Shown here: positions 17,828 to 25,734 of the stretch, piece by piece
Layout of the letters: each line of letters begins with the position of its first letter
How positions within the stretch are numbered: position 1 is the stretch's first letter
The notes under the pieces: model-generated
Told to the model about the DNA's origin: nothing
What the model saw: the letters and a program-made list of their open reading frames with translations, nothing else
Database searches by the model: none
Source: Bin94 sp965215535
GTDB taxonomy: Bacteria; Gemmatimonadota; Gemmatimonadetes; Longimicrobiales; Gaopeijiaceae
Direction: 5' to 3'
Length of the DNA: 64,000 nt
Assembly (NCBI GenBank): GCA_965215535.1
Contig: OZ244063.1
Coordinates: forward strand, 992,001-1,056,000
Translations under genes and position numbers: made by a program

Positions 17828-18088
17828 TCAGTGACGCAGCCCGAGATCCTGGATCAGGGTTCTGTATCCCTCGACGTCGGTGCGCCGCAGATACTTGAGG
17901 AGACGGCGCCTGCGACCCACCATGCGCAGAAGCCCGCGCCGGCTGTGATGGTCGTGACGATGGGCGTTGAAGTGGTCGCGCAGATGATTGATTCGCGCCG
18001 TGAGGAGGGCGATCTGGACCTGCACGCTACCGGCGCCATTCTCGTGGGGCTGGTACTTTCTGACGATTTCCTGTTTGTCGATTCCCAT
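17828..18088 (-). CDS. rpsO: Ribosomal protein S15
   Basis: Small-subunit primary rRNA-binding protein. 86 residues from the ATG at 18088, the normal length, with the conserved HENGAGSVQVQIALLTARI, LRDHFNAHRHDHHSRRGLL and KYLRRTD segments. A longer open frame upstream has no S15 character. S15 often represses its own mRNA; a 331-base gap upstream contains a hairpin that might take part. Confidence 0.96.
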   Translation of the reverse strand: MGIDKQEIVRKYQPHENGAGSVQVQIALLTARINHLRDHFNAHRHDHHSRRGLLRMVGRRRRLLKYLRRTDVEGYRTLIQDLGLRH

Positions 18089-18419
18089 TTCGTCTTCTTC
18101 GTCGTCCCCTCTCGGGGGGGAGCAGGCGACCGTGGGCGATCGCGCGGGATCGCGCCAGGCCAGGCCGCGTTGCCCTCCATGAGCGGGGGATCCGGCCACT
18201 GGGGATGCGTTTGGTGCCTGTACGGCATTCGGGCCGTCAGGCGTACAGCCTTGAAATATTGCCGATTTTGGAGCGGAACGCAAGGATTCGTCTTATCCAA
18301 CGGCAAATGAGCCTGCACGCGAGGCGGGTTTCCAGCGGGATGACCGGGGGCCTGATCTCCCCGCAGTCCGTGGATCATGCCGAGTGGCATTCGCGTGATG
18401 CTGTATCCGGGCTGGTCCC
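18089..18419 (-). promoter_or_regulatory. rpsO upstream region with possible promoter and leader hairpin
   Basis: 331 bases between ribF and rpsO with no supported gene. A weak promoter candidate is TTGCGT (18278-18283) with AATATT (18255-18260) at 17-base spacing. Just downstream, perfect 7-base arms CTGTACG/CGTACAG (18218-18224 and 18242-18248) could fold in the rpsO leader. S15 leaders are commonly autoregulatory, but nothing here proves it. Confidence 0.35.
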
Positions 18420-19370
18420 CTACATCCATCCGCGAAGGCGAATGCGGGTCTCTTCGACATCGCGCGCGATCGCCCCTTGCAGCGCTGCTGCCGAAGCGAA
18501 GGCCTCGACCGGACGCAGCCGGGCAATCAGCTCGAGCTGCACGCGCGTACCGTAGAGGTCGCCCGCAAAGTCGAGGAGATGAACTTCGATAGTGGGCGTC
18601 GAGCCGGGGAAGGTGGGGCGGGGGCCGATGTGCAGCGCCCCCATGTGGCAGCGGCCCGCGACGGTCGCCCGGCAGGCGTAGATGCCGGCCGCCGGGATCA
18701 GCTTCTCTTCGGTTGCGACCAGGAGATTGGCGGTCGGGAAGCCGAGCCGGTGGCCCATTCCCGTTCCCCGCACAACCAGCCCCGTCAGTGGATAGGGCCG
18801 GCCCAGCCCCCGGTTTGCGTCGTCCAGCCGTCCCTCCTGGAGGGCGCGACGGATGGCGGTCGAAGAGATGGCCGCATCGCCCGCATTCACCGCATCGACG
18901 ACATCGAGTCCGAAGCCGTGCTCGGCGGCGATCCCCTTCAGGGTGGCGGCATCGCCGGAACGGCCGCGTCCGAAGCCGTGGTCGTACCCGATCACCAGCC
19001 GGTTCATGCCCACGCGCTCCAAAAGAAAGCGGGTGACGAAGCGGCGGGGCGAATAGCGGCTGAGCTCGGGGGTGAAGGAAACGATGACAACGTAATCGAG
19101 GGGACTTTCGGCCAGGACCGCCTTCTTCTCTTCGATGGTGGTGAGCAGAGGGGGCGCAATCTCGGGGCGAACGATACGCAGCGGGTGAGGATCGAAGGTG
19201 ACGAGCACGCTGCGGCCATTGCAGGCGCGGGCGCGGGCGCCGATCTCGTCCAGAACCTGCCAGTGACCACAGTGCACGCCATCGAAGGTACCCACCGTGA
19301 CCAGCGTGGGGCGACTGTCGCGCGGCAGGCACGATCCTGCGGGCAGAGGGGGCGAACGATCGTCAGGCAT
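18420..19370 (-). CDS. ribF: Bifunctional riboflavin kinase / FAD synthetase
   Basis: Converts riboflavin to FMN and then FAD. About 316 residues. The N-terminal nucleotidyltransferase domain has VTVGTFDGVHCGHWQVL and the HIGH-like DGVHCGH, with SSTAIRRAL later. The C-terminal kinase domain has GMGHRLGFPTANL and PTIEVHLLDF. ATG at 19370 overlaps the truB stop by 8 bases, typical of the tight truB-ribF pairing in many bacteria. The longer upstream frame is antisense noise within truB. Confidence 0.94.
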   Translation of the reverse strand: MPDDRSPPLPAGSCLPRDSRPTLVTVGTFDGVHCGHWQVLDEIGARARACNGRSVLVTFDPHPLRIVRPEIAPPLLTTIEEKKAVLAESPLDYVVIVSFTPELSRYSPRRFVTRFLLERVGMNRLVIGYDHGFGRGRSGDAATLKGIAAEHGFGLDVVDAVNAGDAAISSTAIRRALQEGRLDDANRGLGRPYPLTGLVVRGTGMGHRLGFPTANLLVATEEKLIPAAGIYACRATVAGRCHMGALHIGPRPTFPGSTPTIEVHLLDFAGDLYGTRVQLELIARLRPVEAFASAAALQGAIARDVEETRIRLRGWM

Positions 19371-20244
19371 GAGAGGGTTCCGGCATTGAAAAGACCTTGG
19401 CCGGGCGAAAGACGCCACCGCGCACCGCTCCCACCGCAACCAGGCGATCGGCGGCCGTAAGGGCGGCCACCGGATTCGCATCGGGGCCGGAGGCGGGAAC
19501 GGGGCGCCCCGCCGCAACGAGCGTCTCCGACTGCGAGCTGAGCACAAGGCGGTCGAGGTGCGAGAGGGCCTCTGCCGGCTTGACCCAGGCGGTGGCCGGA
19601 AGTGTGCAGGCGCGGAGAGCGGCGATGGAGGCCGCGCGATCCGCGTGGAGGCTGCCGACGCGGAGGCGGCGAAGGTCGGTCAGGTGGGCAACCGTGCCGA
19701 GAGAGCGTCCCAGGTCGGCCGCCAATCTGCGAATGTAGGTTCCGCTCGAGCAGCGAACCCTGATCTCGAGTGTCGGCAGCGCAATCGCGGTGACCTCGAT
19801 GGCGTGGATGGTCACCGTGCGGGGGGAAAGCCGCACATCTTCGCCGCGCCGGGTTCGCCGGTGGGCGGGAACGCCCCCGATCTTGATGGCCGAGTAGCGG
19901 GGCGGCCGTTGCAACTGCGTTCCCTTCATGGCCGCCACCGTCTTCAGGATTTCAGGTCCATCGAGTTTCTGCCAGTGGGTGTCGGCCGCAGTCTGCTCGC
20001 CCTCGGGGTCGTGCGTGTCGGTGCCGATTCCGAGCCTCAGAGTCGCGGCGTATTCCTTGTCCAGCCCCACCAGATATTCGAGCAGGCGCGTGGCCCGGCC
20101 CACCCCCAGCACCATGAGCCCCGTGGCGAAGGGATCGAGGGTGCCCGCATGGCCGATCTTCCGCTCCTGTAGCGCGCCGCGCGCCAGCGACACCAGATCG
20201 TGCGAGGTCCAGCCGGCAGCCTTGTCCAGAAGAAGAATGCGCAT
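19363..20244 (-). CDS. truB: tRNA pseudouridine-55 synthase
   Basis: Makes the universal T-loop pseudouridine 55 in tRNA. 293 residues from ATG at 20244. It begins RILLLDKAAGWTSHD, then has the catalytic motif GHAGTLDPFATGLM with the nucleophilic Asp, PPRYSAIKIGG, and SSGTYIRRLAADLG. The C-terminal extension after residue 210 is a PUA-like tail. It sits 26 bases after rbfA in the usual infB-rbfA-truB-ribF order. Confidence 0.95.
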   Translation of the reverse strand: MRILLLDKAAGWTSHDLVSLARGALQERKIGHAGTLDPFATGLMVLGVGRATRLLEYLVGLDKEYAATLRLGIGTDTHDPEGEQTAADTHWQKLDGPEILKTVAAMKGTQLQRPPRYSAIKIGGVPAHRRTRRGEDVRLSPRTVTIHAIEVTAIALPTLEIRVRCSSGTYIRRLAADLGRSLGTVAHLTDLRRLRVGSLHADRAASIAALRACTLPATAWVKPAEALSHLDRLVLSSQSETLVAAGRPVPASGPDANPVAALTAADRLVAVGAVRGGVFRPAKVFSMPEPSHA

Positions 20245-20270
20245 TGCGGGAGCCGTCCCTGCAGAACCGG

Positions 20271-20624
20271 TCAGTCTTCCGGAGACGGCGCGGCGCGCCT
20301 GAGAACTTCGTCGATGCGCCGACCGGCCTCGCTCGAACGATCGCGCAGAAAACGCAGCTCTGGCATGCGGCGAATGTGCAGCTCGCGGCCCACGAGGGTA
20401 CGCAGGAAGGGGGCGGCGCGACGCAGCGCGGCGATCGTTTCGTCCTTCTCGGCGGGCGACCCGTAGAGCTCGACATGAACGCGCGCCAGCCACAGATCGG
20501 GGGTCACATCGACGCCGGTGACCGCGTGGGGGCCGACTCCGGGGTCGCGCACCGCACTCTGAATTCCGAGGGCGAGTTCGCGTCGAAGCTGCTCGCCCAG
20601 CCTGGCTCGCCGGTGCGCCGACAC
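20271..20624 (-). CDS. rbfA: Ribosome-binding factor A
   Basis: Late 30S maturation factor that binds 16S rRNA. 117 residues of KH-like fold with the family pattern RRARLGEQLRREL, VTPDLWLARVHVELYGS and a C-terminal PELRFLRDRSSEAGRRIDEVL. GTG at 20624 directly follows the stop of the DUF503 gene with no spacing, so translation is probably coupled; no SD is visible. Confidence 0.92.
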   Translation of the reverse strand: MSAHRRARLGEQLRRELALGIQSAVRDPGVGPHAVTGVDVTPDLWLARVHVELYGSPAEKDETIAALRRAAPFLRTLVGRELHIRRMPELRFLRDRSSEAGRRIDEVLRRAAPSPED

Positions 20625-20903
20625 TCAGTGGCGCTCCGTGAAGGCATCGACGATGACGGCGTCGCGGGTGGCCGCCACCACCCGGTCCACCGATTCCAGG
20701 ATGGCGTCGGCCCGGGCCGCATGGGGCGCGAGGAAGGCCACCGAAATCCGGCTCCGATTCCACAGATCGCGGGCCCCCGATTCCATCACCGATACATTCA
20801 TTCGTCCCAGGCGATCCCTGAGCGAACGCAACACTGCACGCTTTTCCTTGAGCGAGCGGGATCCGGGGATCGACAACTCCCAGGTCGAGACATTGACCAC
20901 CAT
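20625..20903 (-). CDS. DUF503 family small protein (YlxP-like)
   Basis: 92-residue protein of the DUF503 family, which in many bacteria lies between infB and rbfA, as here. The family's N-terminal signature is clear: a beta strand, then SLKEKRAVLRSLRDRLGRMNVSV. A RISVAFLAPHAARAD segment follows. A role near ribosome assembly has been suggested from gene context, but the function is not established. ATG at 20903 is 31 bases after infB. Small, cytosolic, no signal peptide. Confidence 0.88.
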   Translation of the reverse strand: MVVNVSTWELSIPGSRSLKEKRAVLRSLRDRLGRMNVSVMESGARDLWNRSRISVAFLAPHAARADAILESVDRVVAATRDAVIVDAFTERH

Positions 20904-20934
20904 CGCCGGCCCGATCCGCGCCCGGCCCGCCGGA

Positions 20935-23766
20935 TCAGGCCTCGGCCACACTGGCCAGGGTGCGCGCCACCTCTTCAACGCTGTAGATCTCAATCTGGTC
21001 TCCCACCTTGAGATCGTTGAAGTTGGCAATGCCGATGCCGCACTCAAAGCCGTCGCGGACCTCGCGCACATCTTCCTTGAAGCGCCGCAGCGAACTGACC
21101 TCGCTGTCGTACACCACGACGCCCTCGCGGATGACGCGAGCCTGGCTGCCGCGCTCAACCCGCCCCTCGGCCACATAGCTGCCGGCAATGACCCCCACCC
21201 TGCGGATGCGGAAGATCTCGCGCACCTCGGCCACCCCCACAATCTGTTCGCGGCGCTCCGGCGAAAGCAGTCCCTCGAGGGCAGCCCGCACATTGTCGAC
21301 CACCTCGTAGATGACGTCGAAGGTCTGGATCTCGACCGCTTCGCGACGCGCGGCCTCGCGGGCGCCGATGTCGGGGCGCACCCGGAAGCCGATGACGATC
21401 GCTTCGGCAGTCACCGCCAGCATGACGTCGGATTCGTTGATGGCGCCGACCCCGCGATGAATGATCTCGACGCGGACTTCGGCGCTGGAGAGCTGCTCCA
21501 TCTCGTCACAGATCGCCTGCACGGAGCCGTCGGCGTCGCCCTTCACCAGCAGGCGAAGGGTACTGACCTGCCCCTCGGCGAGGAGCTGGGAGAAGTCGCC
21601 CAGCTTGATGCCGTGCGCGCGGATTCGGAGCTGTTTTTCGCGATCGAGGCGCTGGCGGCTGGCGGCAATCGACGAGGCCCGGGCCGACTCCATCACCTGC
21701 AAAATATCGCCCGCCTGGGGAACCCCCCCGATCCCGACGATCTGCACCGGAATGCCCGGGGTGACGCTCTCGACCCTGCGACCGCGCTCGTCGAGGAGGG
21801 CGCGCACCTTGCCGGCGTGCAATCCCACGACATAGTCGTCGCCAACCCCGAGGGTGCCCTGCTGAACCAGAACCGTCGCCACCGGCCCCTTGCCGATATC
21901 GAGCTCGGCCTCGACCACCGTACCCGTGGCGGTGCGCGAGGGGTTGGCGGAAAGCTCGAGAAGCTCGGCCTGGAGGAGGATCTTTTCCAGGAGATCGTCC
22001 ATGCCCGCGCCGGTCTTCGCCGAGACCTCGGCCACCAGGACATCGCCCCCGTAATCCTCGACCGTGACCTCGTGCTGAAGCAGATCCTGACGGACCCGGT
22101 CGGGGTTGGCGGCGGGAAGGTCGATCTTGTTGATCGCCACGATCATCGGCACACCGGCGTTGCGCGCATGACTGATCGCCTCGATCGTCTGCGGCATGAC
22201 CGCATCGTCGGCCGCCACGACCAGCACCACGATGTCGGTCACATCGGCGCCGCGGGCGCGCATGGCGGTGAAGGCGGCGTGGCCGGGGGTGTCGAGAAAG
22301 GAGATCTTGCGGCCGTCGTCGAGGTTGACGTGATAGGCGCCGATATGCTGCGTGATGCCGCCGGACTCGCCAGCCACGACATTGCTGTCGCGAATCCGGT
22401 CGAGGAGCAGCGTCTTGCCGTGATCGACATGGCCCATGACGGTGACGACCGGTGGGCGGGGGCGCAGCGCGGCGGGATCGTCCTCGACCGCGACCTCCTC
22501 GGCGGGCAGGTAATCGGCTTCGCGCTCGGCCCTGAAGCCGAATTCATCGAGGAGCAGCTCGATCTGATCGAAATCGAGGCGCTGATTGATCGTCACCAGC
22601 AGAGACATGTTGCGGAAGGCCGCGCCAATGATTTCGGTCGGGCTCATGTCGATCAGTTCAGCCAGTTCGGCAACCGTCAGGAACTCGTTGACCCGCACGG
22701 TGCGCGCCTCGGCCTCGCTCCTGAGAGTGGCATCGGCCTGGGCGGCCTCGCGCTCCTCGCGGTGGGCGGCGACCGCGGCCTTCCCCTTGCGACGCTTCTT
22801 GCGGCTGCCGGTATTGATCTGGGCCAGGACCCGCTGAATGTTCTTCGCGGCTTCCTCGGTGTTCCCCCCGCGCCGGCGCTTCTTCTTGCGATTCGATCTC
22901 TTGCGGCGACCATCGGCGGTGTAGCCCTCGGCCTGGATCCGGATGGTGCCGCCAGGACCGGCGCTGGCTGCCGGCGAGAGCGACCGGCGCCGACTGCCCT
23001 CGGGCTGAGCGGGATCAGGGCCCTCCAGGCGGGCCGAGGGCAGGACTGCGCGGATGGGGGTGGGCGGGGCCGTGTCCCGGTCGGCGGCTTCGGATGGGGA
23101 CGAGCCGGGCGCGGAGGGCGCATGGGCGGCGATGGCGTCCTCGGGCTGCGGAGCTTCGGCCTCCGGAGGGGGCGGGGGAGCGGTCGGAGGGGCTGCTGCG
23201 GGAGTCTCGGTCGGAGGGGCGGTCGGCGCAGCGTCGGGAGGGACATCCGCAAGAGGGATCTCGGCCCCGGAGGCTGCCGGCGTCTCCGCAGCGGCGGGAT
23301 CAGAGGCTGCGATCTCCTGCGGGGTGGGCGTGACCGTCTCTGCCGGCTCTGCGGGCGCGCGCCGCCGTCTGCGCGCGGGGCGATCGGATGCGGCTGCATC
23401 CGCAACCTCTGCGGTCGGCGGGACGGCCTCCGGCTCCGCCGGGGGGGCGACTTCGGCAGAGGGGGTTGCGACCTCCGGGGTGGCTTCGGCGGGGGCGGGC
23501 GCGCGCTCGGCAGCGCGGCGCGAAACCCTCCGCGCGGACCTGCGACGCCCCTTTGGAGCGCTCTGTTTAAGAGCCGCGCGAATGACGCTGGCCGCACTGT
23601 CATGTCCCGCGCGCCGTTCGCGCTCCAGGCGGATTCTGAGCTGCGCCACGGCCGCCTCGGGTACACGGGCATTGGGGCTCCCCACGGACACCCCCGCCTG
23701 GCGCAGGTAGCGCACCATCAGTTCGGGCTCCACCCGAATGTCGGCGGCCAGCTCACGGACACGCAT
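20935..23766 (-). CDS. infB: Translation initiation factor IF-2
   Basis: GTPase that delivers initiator fMet-tRNA to the 30S subunit. 943 residues. An N-terminal IF2-N helix domain (1-50) is followed by a long Pro/Ala/Glu-rich linker (about 85-260), a basic stretch (286-345) and a second IF2-N-like domain. The G domain starts near 440: GHVDHGKT (445-452), DTPGHAAFT, NKIDLPAANP. Domains II-IV follow to the end. The long low-complexity linker is common in this family. ATG at 23766 shares its first base with the nusA TGA. Confidence 0.97.
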   Translation of the reverse strand: MRVRELAADIRVEPELMVRYLRQAGVSVGSPNARVPEAAVAQLRIRLERERRAGHDSAASVIRAALKQSAPKGRRRSARRVSRRAAERAPAPAEATPEVATPSAEVAPPAEPEAVPPTAEVADAAASDRPARRRRRAPAEPAETVTPTPQEIAASDPAAAETPAASGAEIPLADVPPDAAPTAPPTETPAAAPPTAPPPPPEAEAPQPEDAIAAHAPSAPGSSPSEAADRDTAPPTPIRAVLPSARLEGPDPAQPEGSRRRSLSPAASAGPGGTIRIQAEGYTADGRRKRSNRKKKRRRGGNTEEAAKNIQRVLAQINTGSRKKRRKGKAAVAAHREEREAAQADATLRSEAEARTVRVNEFLTVAELAELIDMSPTEIIGAAFRNMSLLVTINQRLDFDQIELLLDEFGFRAEREADYLPAEEVAVEDDPAALRPRPPVVTVMGHVDHGKTLLLDRIRDSNVVAGESGGITQHIGAYHVNLDDGRKISFLDTPGHAAFTAMRARGADVTDIVVLVVAADDAVMPQTIEAISHARNAGVPMIVAINKIDLPAANPDRVRQDLLQHEVTVEDYGGDVLVAEVSAKTGAGMDDLLEKILLQAELLELSANPSRTATGTVVEAELDIGKGPVATVLVQQGTLGVGDDYVVGLHAGKVRALLDERGRRVESVTPGIPVQIVGIGGVPQAGDILQVMESARASSIAASRQRLDREKQLRIRAHGIKLGDFSQLLAEGQVSTLRLLVKGDADGSVQAICDEMEQLSSAEVRVEIIHRGVGAINESDVMLAVTAEAIVIGFRVRPDIGAREAARREAVEIQTFDVIYEVVDNVRAALEGLLSPERREQIVGVAEVREIFRIRRVGVIAGSYVAEGRVERGSQARVIREGVVVYDSEVSSLRRFKEDVREVRDGFECGIGIANFNDLKVGDQIEIYSVEEVARTLASVAEA

Positions 23767-25118
23767 CAGTCGGAGCCGCCTCCCACCTCGGCAGTCTCGT
23801 CCTCGGCGACTCCCACCCGGCTCCCATCCTGGTCCACCACGGTCAGGTTGTCGATCAGGCCCACCAGGGCGTCGGCCGCCTCCTCGGTAATTCCCTCTAC
23901 CGCCAGGAAGTGGCGCCTCTCGAGGTCGATGATGTTGAGAAAGGTCCGGTACCCCGCGCCCTCAAGCGCGCTGAGCGTCTCCGACTCGAGGGCGAGTTCG
24001 CGCAGCGGGAAGTCGGCGGTTTCGTAGTTGTCCTGCTCCTCTTCCACCAGCACAGACATATCCGAACCGCGGTCCAGCCACTCGCGCGAGCCGTACAGAT
24101 CAATCTGCCAGCCGATGAGCTGCGAGGCGAGGCGAACATTCTGACCATTTCTGCCGATCGCAAGCGAAAGCTGGTCTTCATCGACGATTGCGGTAATGAC
24201 CTGTCGCTCCGGGTCGGAGATGACGGTGGCCACGCGGGCCGGTGCCAGGGCGCGACGGGCAAAGACCTCGGGGTCGGGGTGCCAGGGAACGATATCGATA
24301 CGCTCTCCGCCCAGCTCCGAGACGACCGCCTGCACGCGCGATCCCTTCAGCCCCACGCACGCTCCCACCGGATCGATCGACTCGTCGCGGCTGTGGACGG
24401 CGATCTTGGTGCGCCCTCCCACTTCGCGCGTCAGCTCCTTGATCTCGACGATTCCCTGGTAGATCTCGGGGACCTCGAGCCTGAAGAGCGCCGCCACGAA
24501 GAGCGGATCGGCGCGGGAGAAGATGAGCTTGGGGCCCTTGGGGGTCTCTTCGACGCGCTTGAGCACCGCCCGAATGGATTCGCCCTGGCGGAAGCGTTCG
24601 CGCGAATTCTGCTCCTTCCAGGGAATGATTGCCTCGGCTTCGCGGGAGCGGTTGAGCATGAGAACCAGCTTGCCACGCTCGATCTGCTGAACCTCGCCCG
24701 AGAGGAGCTCACCCACGCGTCCGCCGTACTCGTCGCGGATGCGCTGGCGCTCTCCCTCCTGCACCAGATCCATGATCCTGCGCTTGGCGGCCATGACGGC
24801 GTTGTGCCCGAAGTCGGAGAAATCGACCGGAATCTCCATGACGTCGCCGACCTCGTACGAGGGATCGTCCCACCGCGCCTCCTCGACGGAGACCTCGGCC
24901 GATGGATCCTCGACATTGTCCACAACCCGCTTGAGGACGAGCATGTCGATCTCGCCCGAGAGGTCGTCGATCACGATTTCGCTATCGATATTGGCGCCGT
25001 AGATCCGCGCCAGACCCGCGTGCAGCGCTTCGCGGATGAGATCGTTGACGGCATCGGGCTGCAGATTGCGCGAGCTCGCGATGTCGCGAAAGGCCTTGAT
25101 AATCAGCTCGGTATTCAT
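23766..25118 (-). CDS. nusA: Transcription termination/antitermination factor NusA
   Basis: RNA polymerase-binding factor that modulates pausing, intrinsic termination and antitermination. 450 residues: N-terminal RNAP-binding domain, S1 domain (about 130-200), KH1 and KH2 (DPVGACVGLKGSRVQAV, and LAIGRNGQNVRLASQLIGW) and a helix-hairpin-helix-like acidic tail (LEGAGYRTFLNIIDLERRHFLAVEGI). It overlaps rimP by four bases (ATGA) and infB by one. The operon leader has an intrinsic terminator, which NusA could read as feedback. Confidence 0.96.
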   Translation of the reverse strand: MNTELIIKAFRDIASSRNLQPDAVNDLIREALHAGLARIYGANIDSEIVIDDLSGEIDMLVLKRVVDNVEDPSAEVSVEEARWDDPSYEVGDVMEIPVDFSDFGHNAVMAAKRRIMDLVQEGERQRIRDEYGGRVGELLSGEVQQIERGKLVLMLNRSREAEAIIPWKEQNSRERFRQGESIRAVLKRVEETPKGPKLIFSRADPLFVAALFRLEVPEIYQGIVEIKELTREVGGRTKIAVHSRDESIDPVGACVGLKGSRVQAVVSELGGERIDIVPWHPDPEVFARRALAPARVATVISDPERQVITAIVDEDQLSLAIGRNGQNVRLASQLIGWQIDLYGSREWLDRGSDMSVLVEEEQDNYETADFPLRELALESETLSALEGAGYRTFLNIIDLERRHFLAVEGITEEAADALVGLIDNLTVVDQDGSRVGVAEDETAEVGGGSD

Positions 25119-25612
25119 GATTTCCGCCCCCAGTCCGGCACCAGCCGCGCGCCGGTGATGCGTTCGCGGGGAAGCCGAAGCTCTTCGCCCGCAGAGAGGC
25201 GCAATGCCACCGTCGGGGTTCCGTCGGCAGCCGCCTCAAGACCCAGCAGCTCGCCCTCGATCCGGGTTGCTTCGCCATGCAGCGCACTGCTTCCCTGCAC
25301 CGCCACCCGCCGTCCCCGGAAGCGATCGAAATCGCGGTCGCGGGTGAGGGGGCGTTCCAGCCCGGGCGAGGAGACTTCGAGGAGGTAGTGGTCGGAGAGG
25401 GATTCCTGACGATCCAGCCAGGGCTCCAGGCTGCGGCTCGCGCGCGCGCAGTCGTCCAGGGTCAGGGGAAGGGCCGGGTCGGCGTGCTCGATCCGGAGGC
25501 GAATGATCGGTCGCCGGGAATGACCCGCCCACTCGATCTGCACGATCTCGAACCCCAGACGCCGGAGCTGCGCCTCGAGCTCCGCGCGGAGTGCCAGTCG
25601 GTCCGTTTTCAC
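25115..25612 (-). CDS. rimP: Ribosome maturation factor RimP
   Basis: 30S assembly factor encoded upstream of nusA in most bacteria. 165 residues with the family pattern: N-terminal LGFEIVQIEWAG, IRLRIEHAD, the DDCARASRSLEPWLD helix, YLLEVSSPGLERPLT (the most conserved stretch) and a C-terminal Sm-like barrel. Start is GTG at 25612, four bases after a strong GGAGG. The last codon and stop overlap nusA. Confidence 0.93.
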   Translation of the reverse strand: MKTDRLALRAELEAQLRRLGFEIVQIEWAGHSRRPIIRLRIEHADPALPLTLDDCARASRSLEPWLDRQESLSDHYLLEVSSPGLERPLTRDRDFDRFRGRRVAVQGSSALHGEATRIEGELLGLEAAADGTPTVALRLSAGEELRLPRERITGARLVPDWGRKS

Positions 25613-25636
25613 GACGCCTCCCTATGCCAAATGGAC

Positions 25637-25691
25637 AAAAAAGAGCGGAGGACATCATCCTCCACTCCAGAAAAGGTCGCCTGCGGCAACC
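25637..25691 (-). terminator. Intrinsic terminator/attenuator in the rimP-nusA-infB leader
   Basis: On the minus strand a 9-pair stem (arms 25658-25666 and 25644-25652, one G-U pair, 5-base loop) is followed by six T's (25637-25642). Just before it lies a second 7-pair hairpin (arms 25685-25691 and 25675-25681, 3-base loop) also followed by TTTT. The T tract ends only about 14 bases before the rimP SD, so no promoter fits between. It may terminate murA readthrough, attenuate the operon, or both. Confidence 0.75.
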
Positions 25692-25704
25692 TGCCATGAT
25701 AATG

Positions 25705-25734
25705 AATGTAGTCGCGGCAGGGCAAATCGGTCAA
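25705..25734 (-). promoter_or_regulatory. Putative promoter for rimP-nusA-infB
   Basis: TTGACC (25729-25734) and TACATT (25705-25710) on the minus strand with 18-base spacing, 5/6 and 4/6 consensus matches. It overlaps the murA stop. Transcription would start near 25698, before both hairpins, so the terminator would lie inside the operon's leader. Confidence 0.5.

Noticed and set aside
20638..24027. A 1129-codon open frame on the plus strand opposite infB
   Set aside because: Its sequence is the antisense of conserved IF-2 codons; high-GC third positions commonly keep such frames open. No domain is recognisable.
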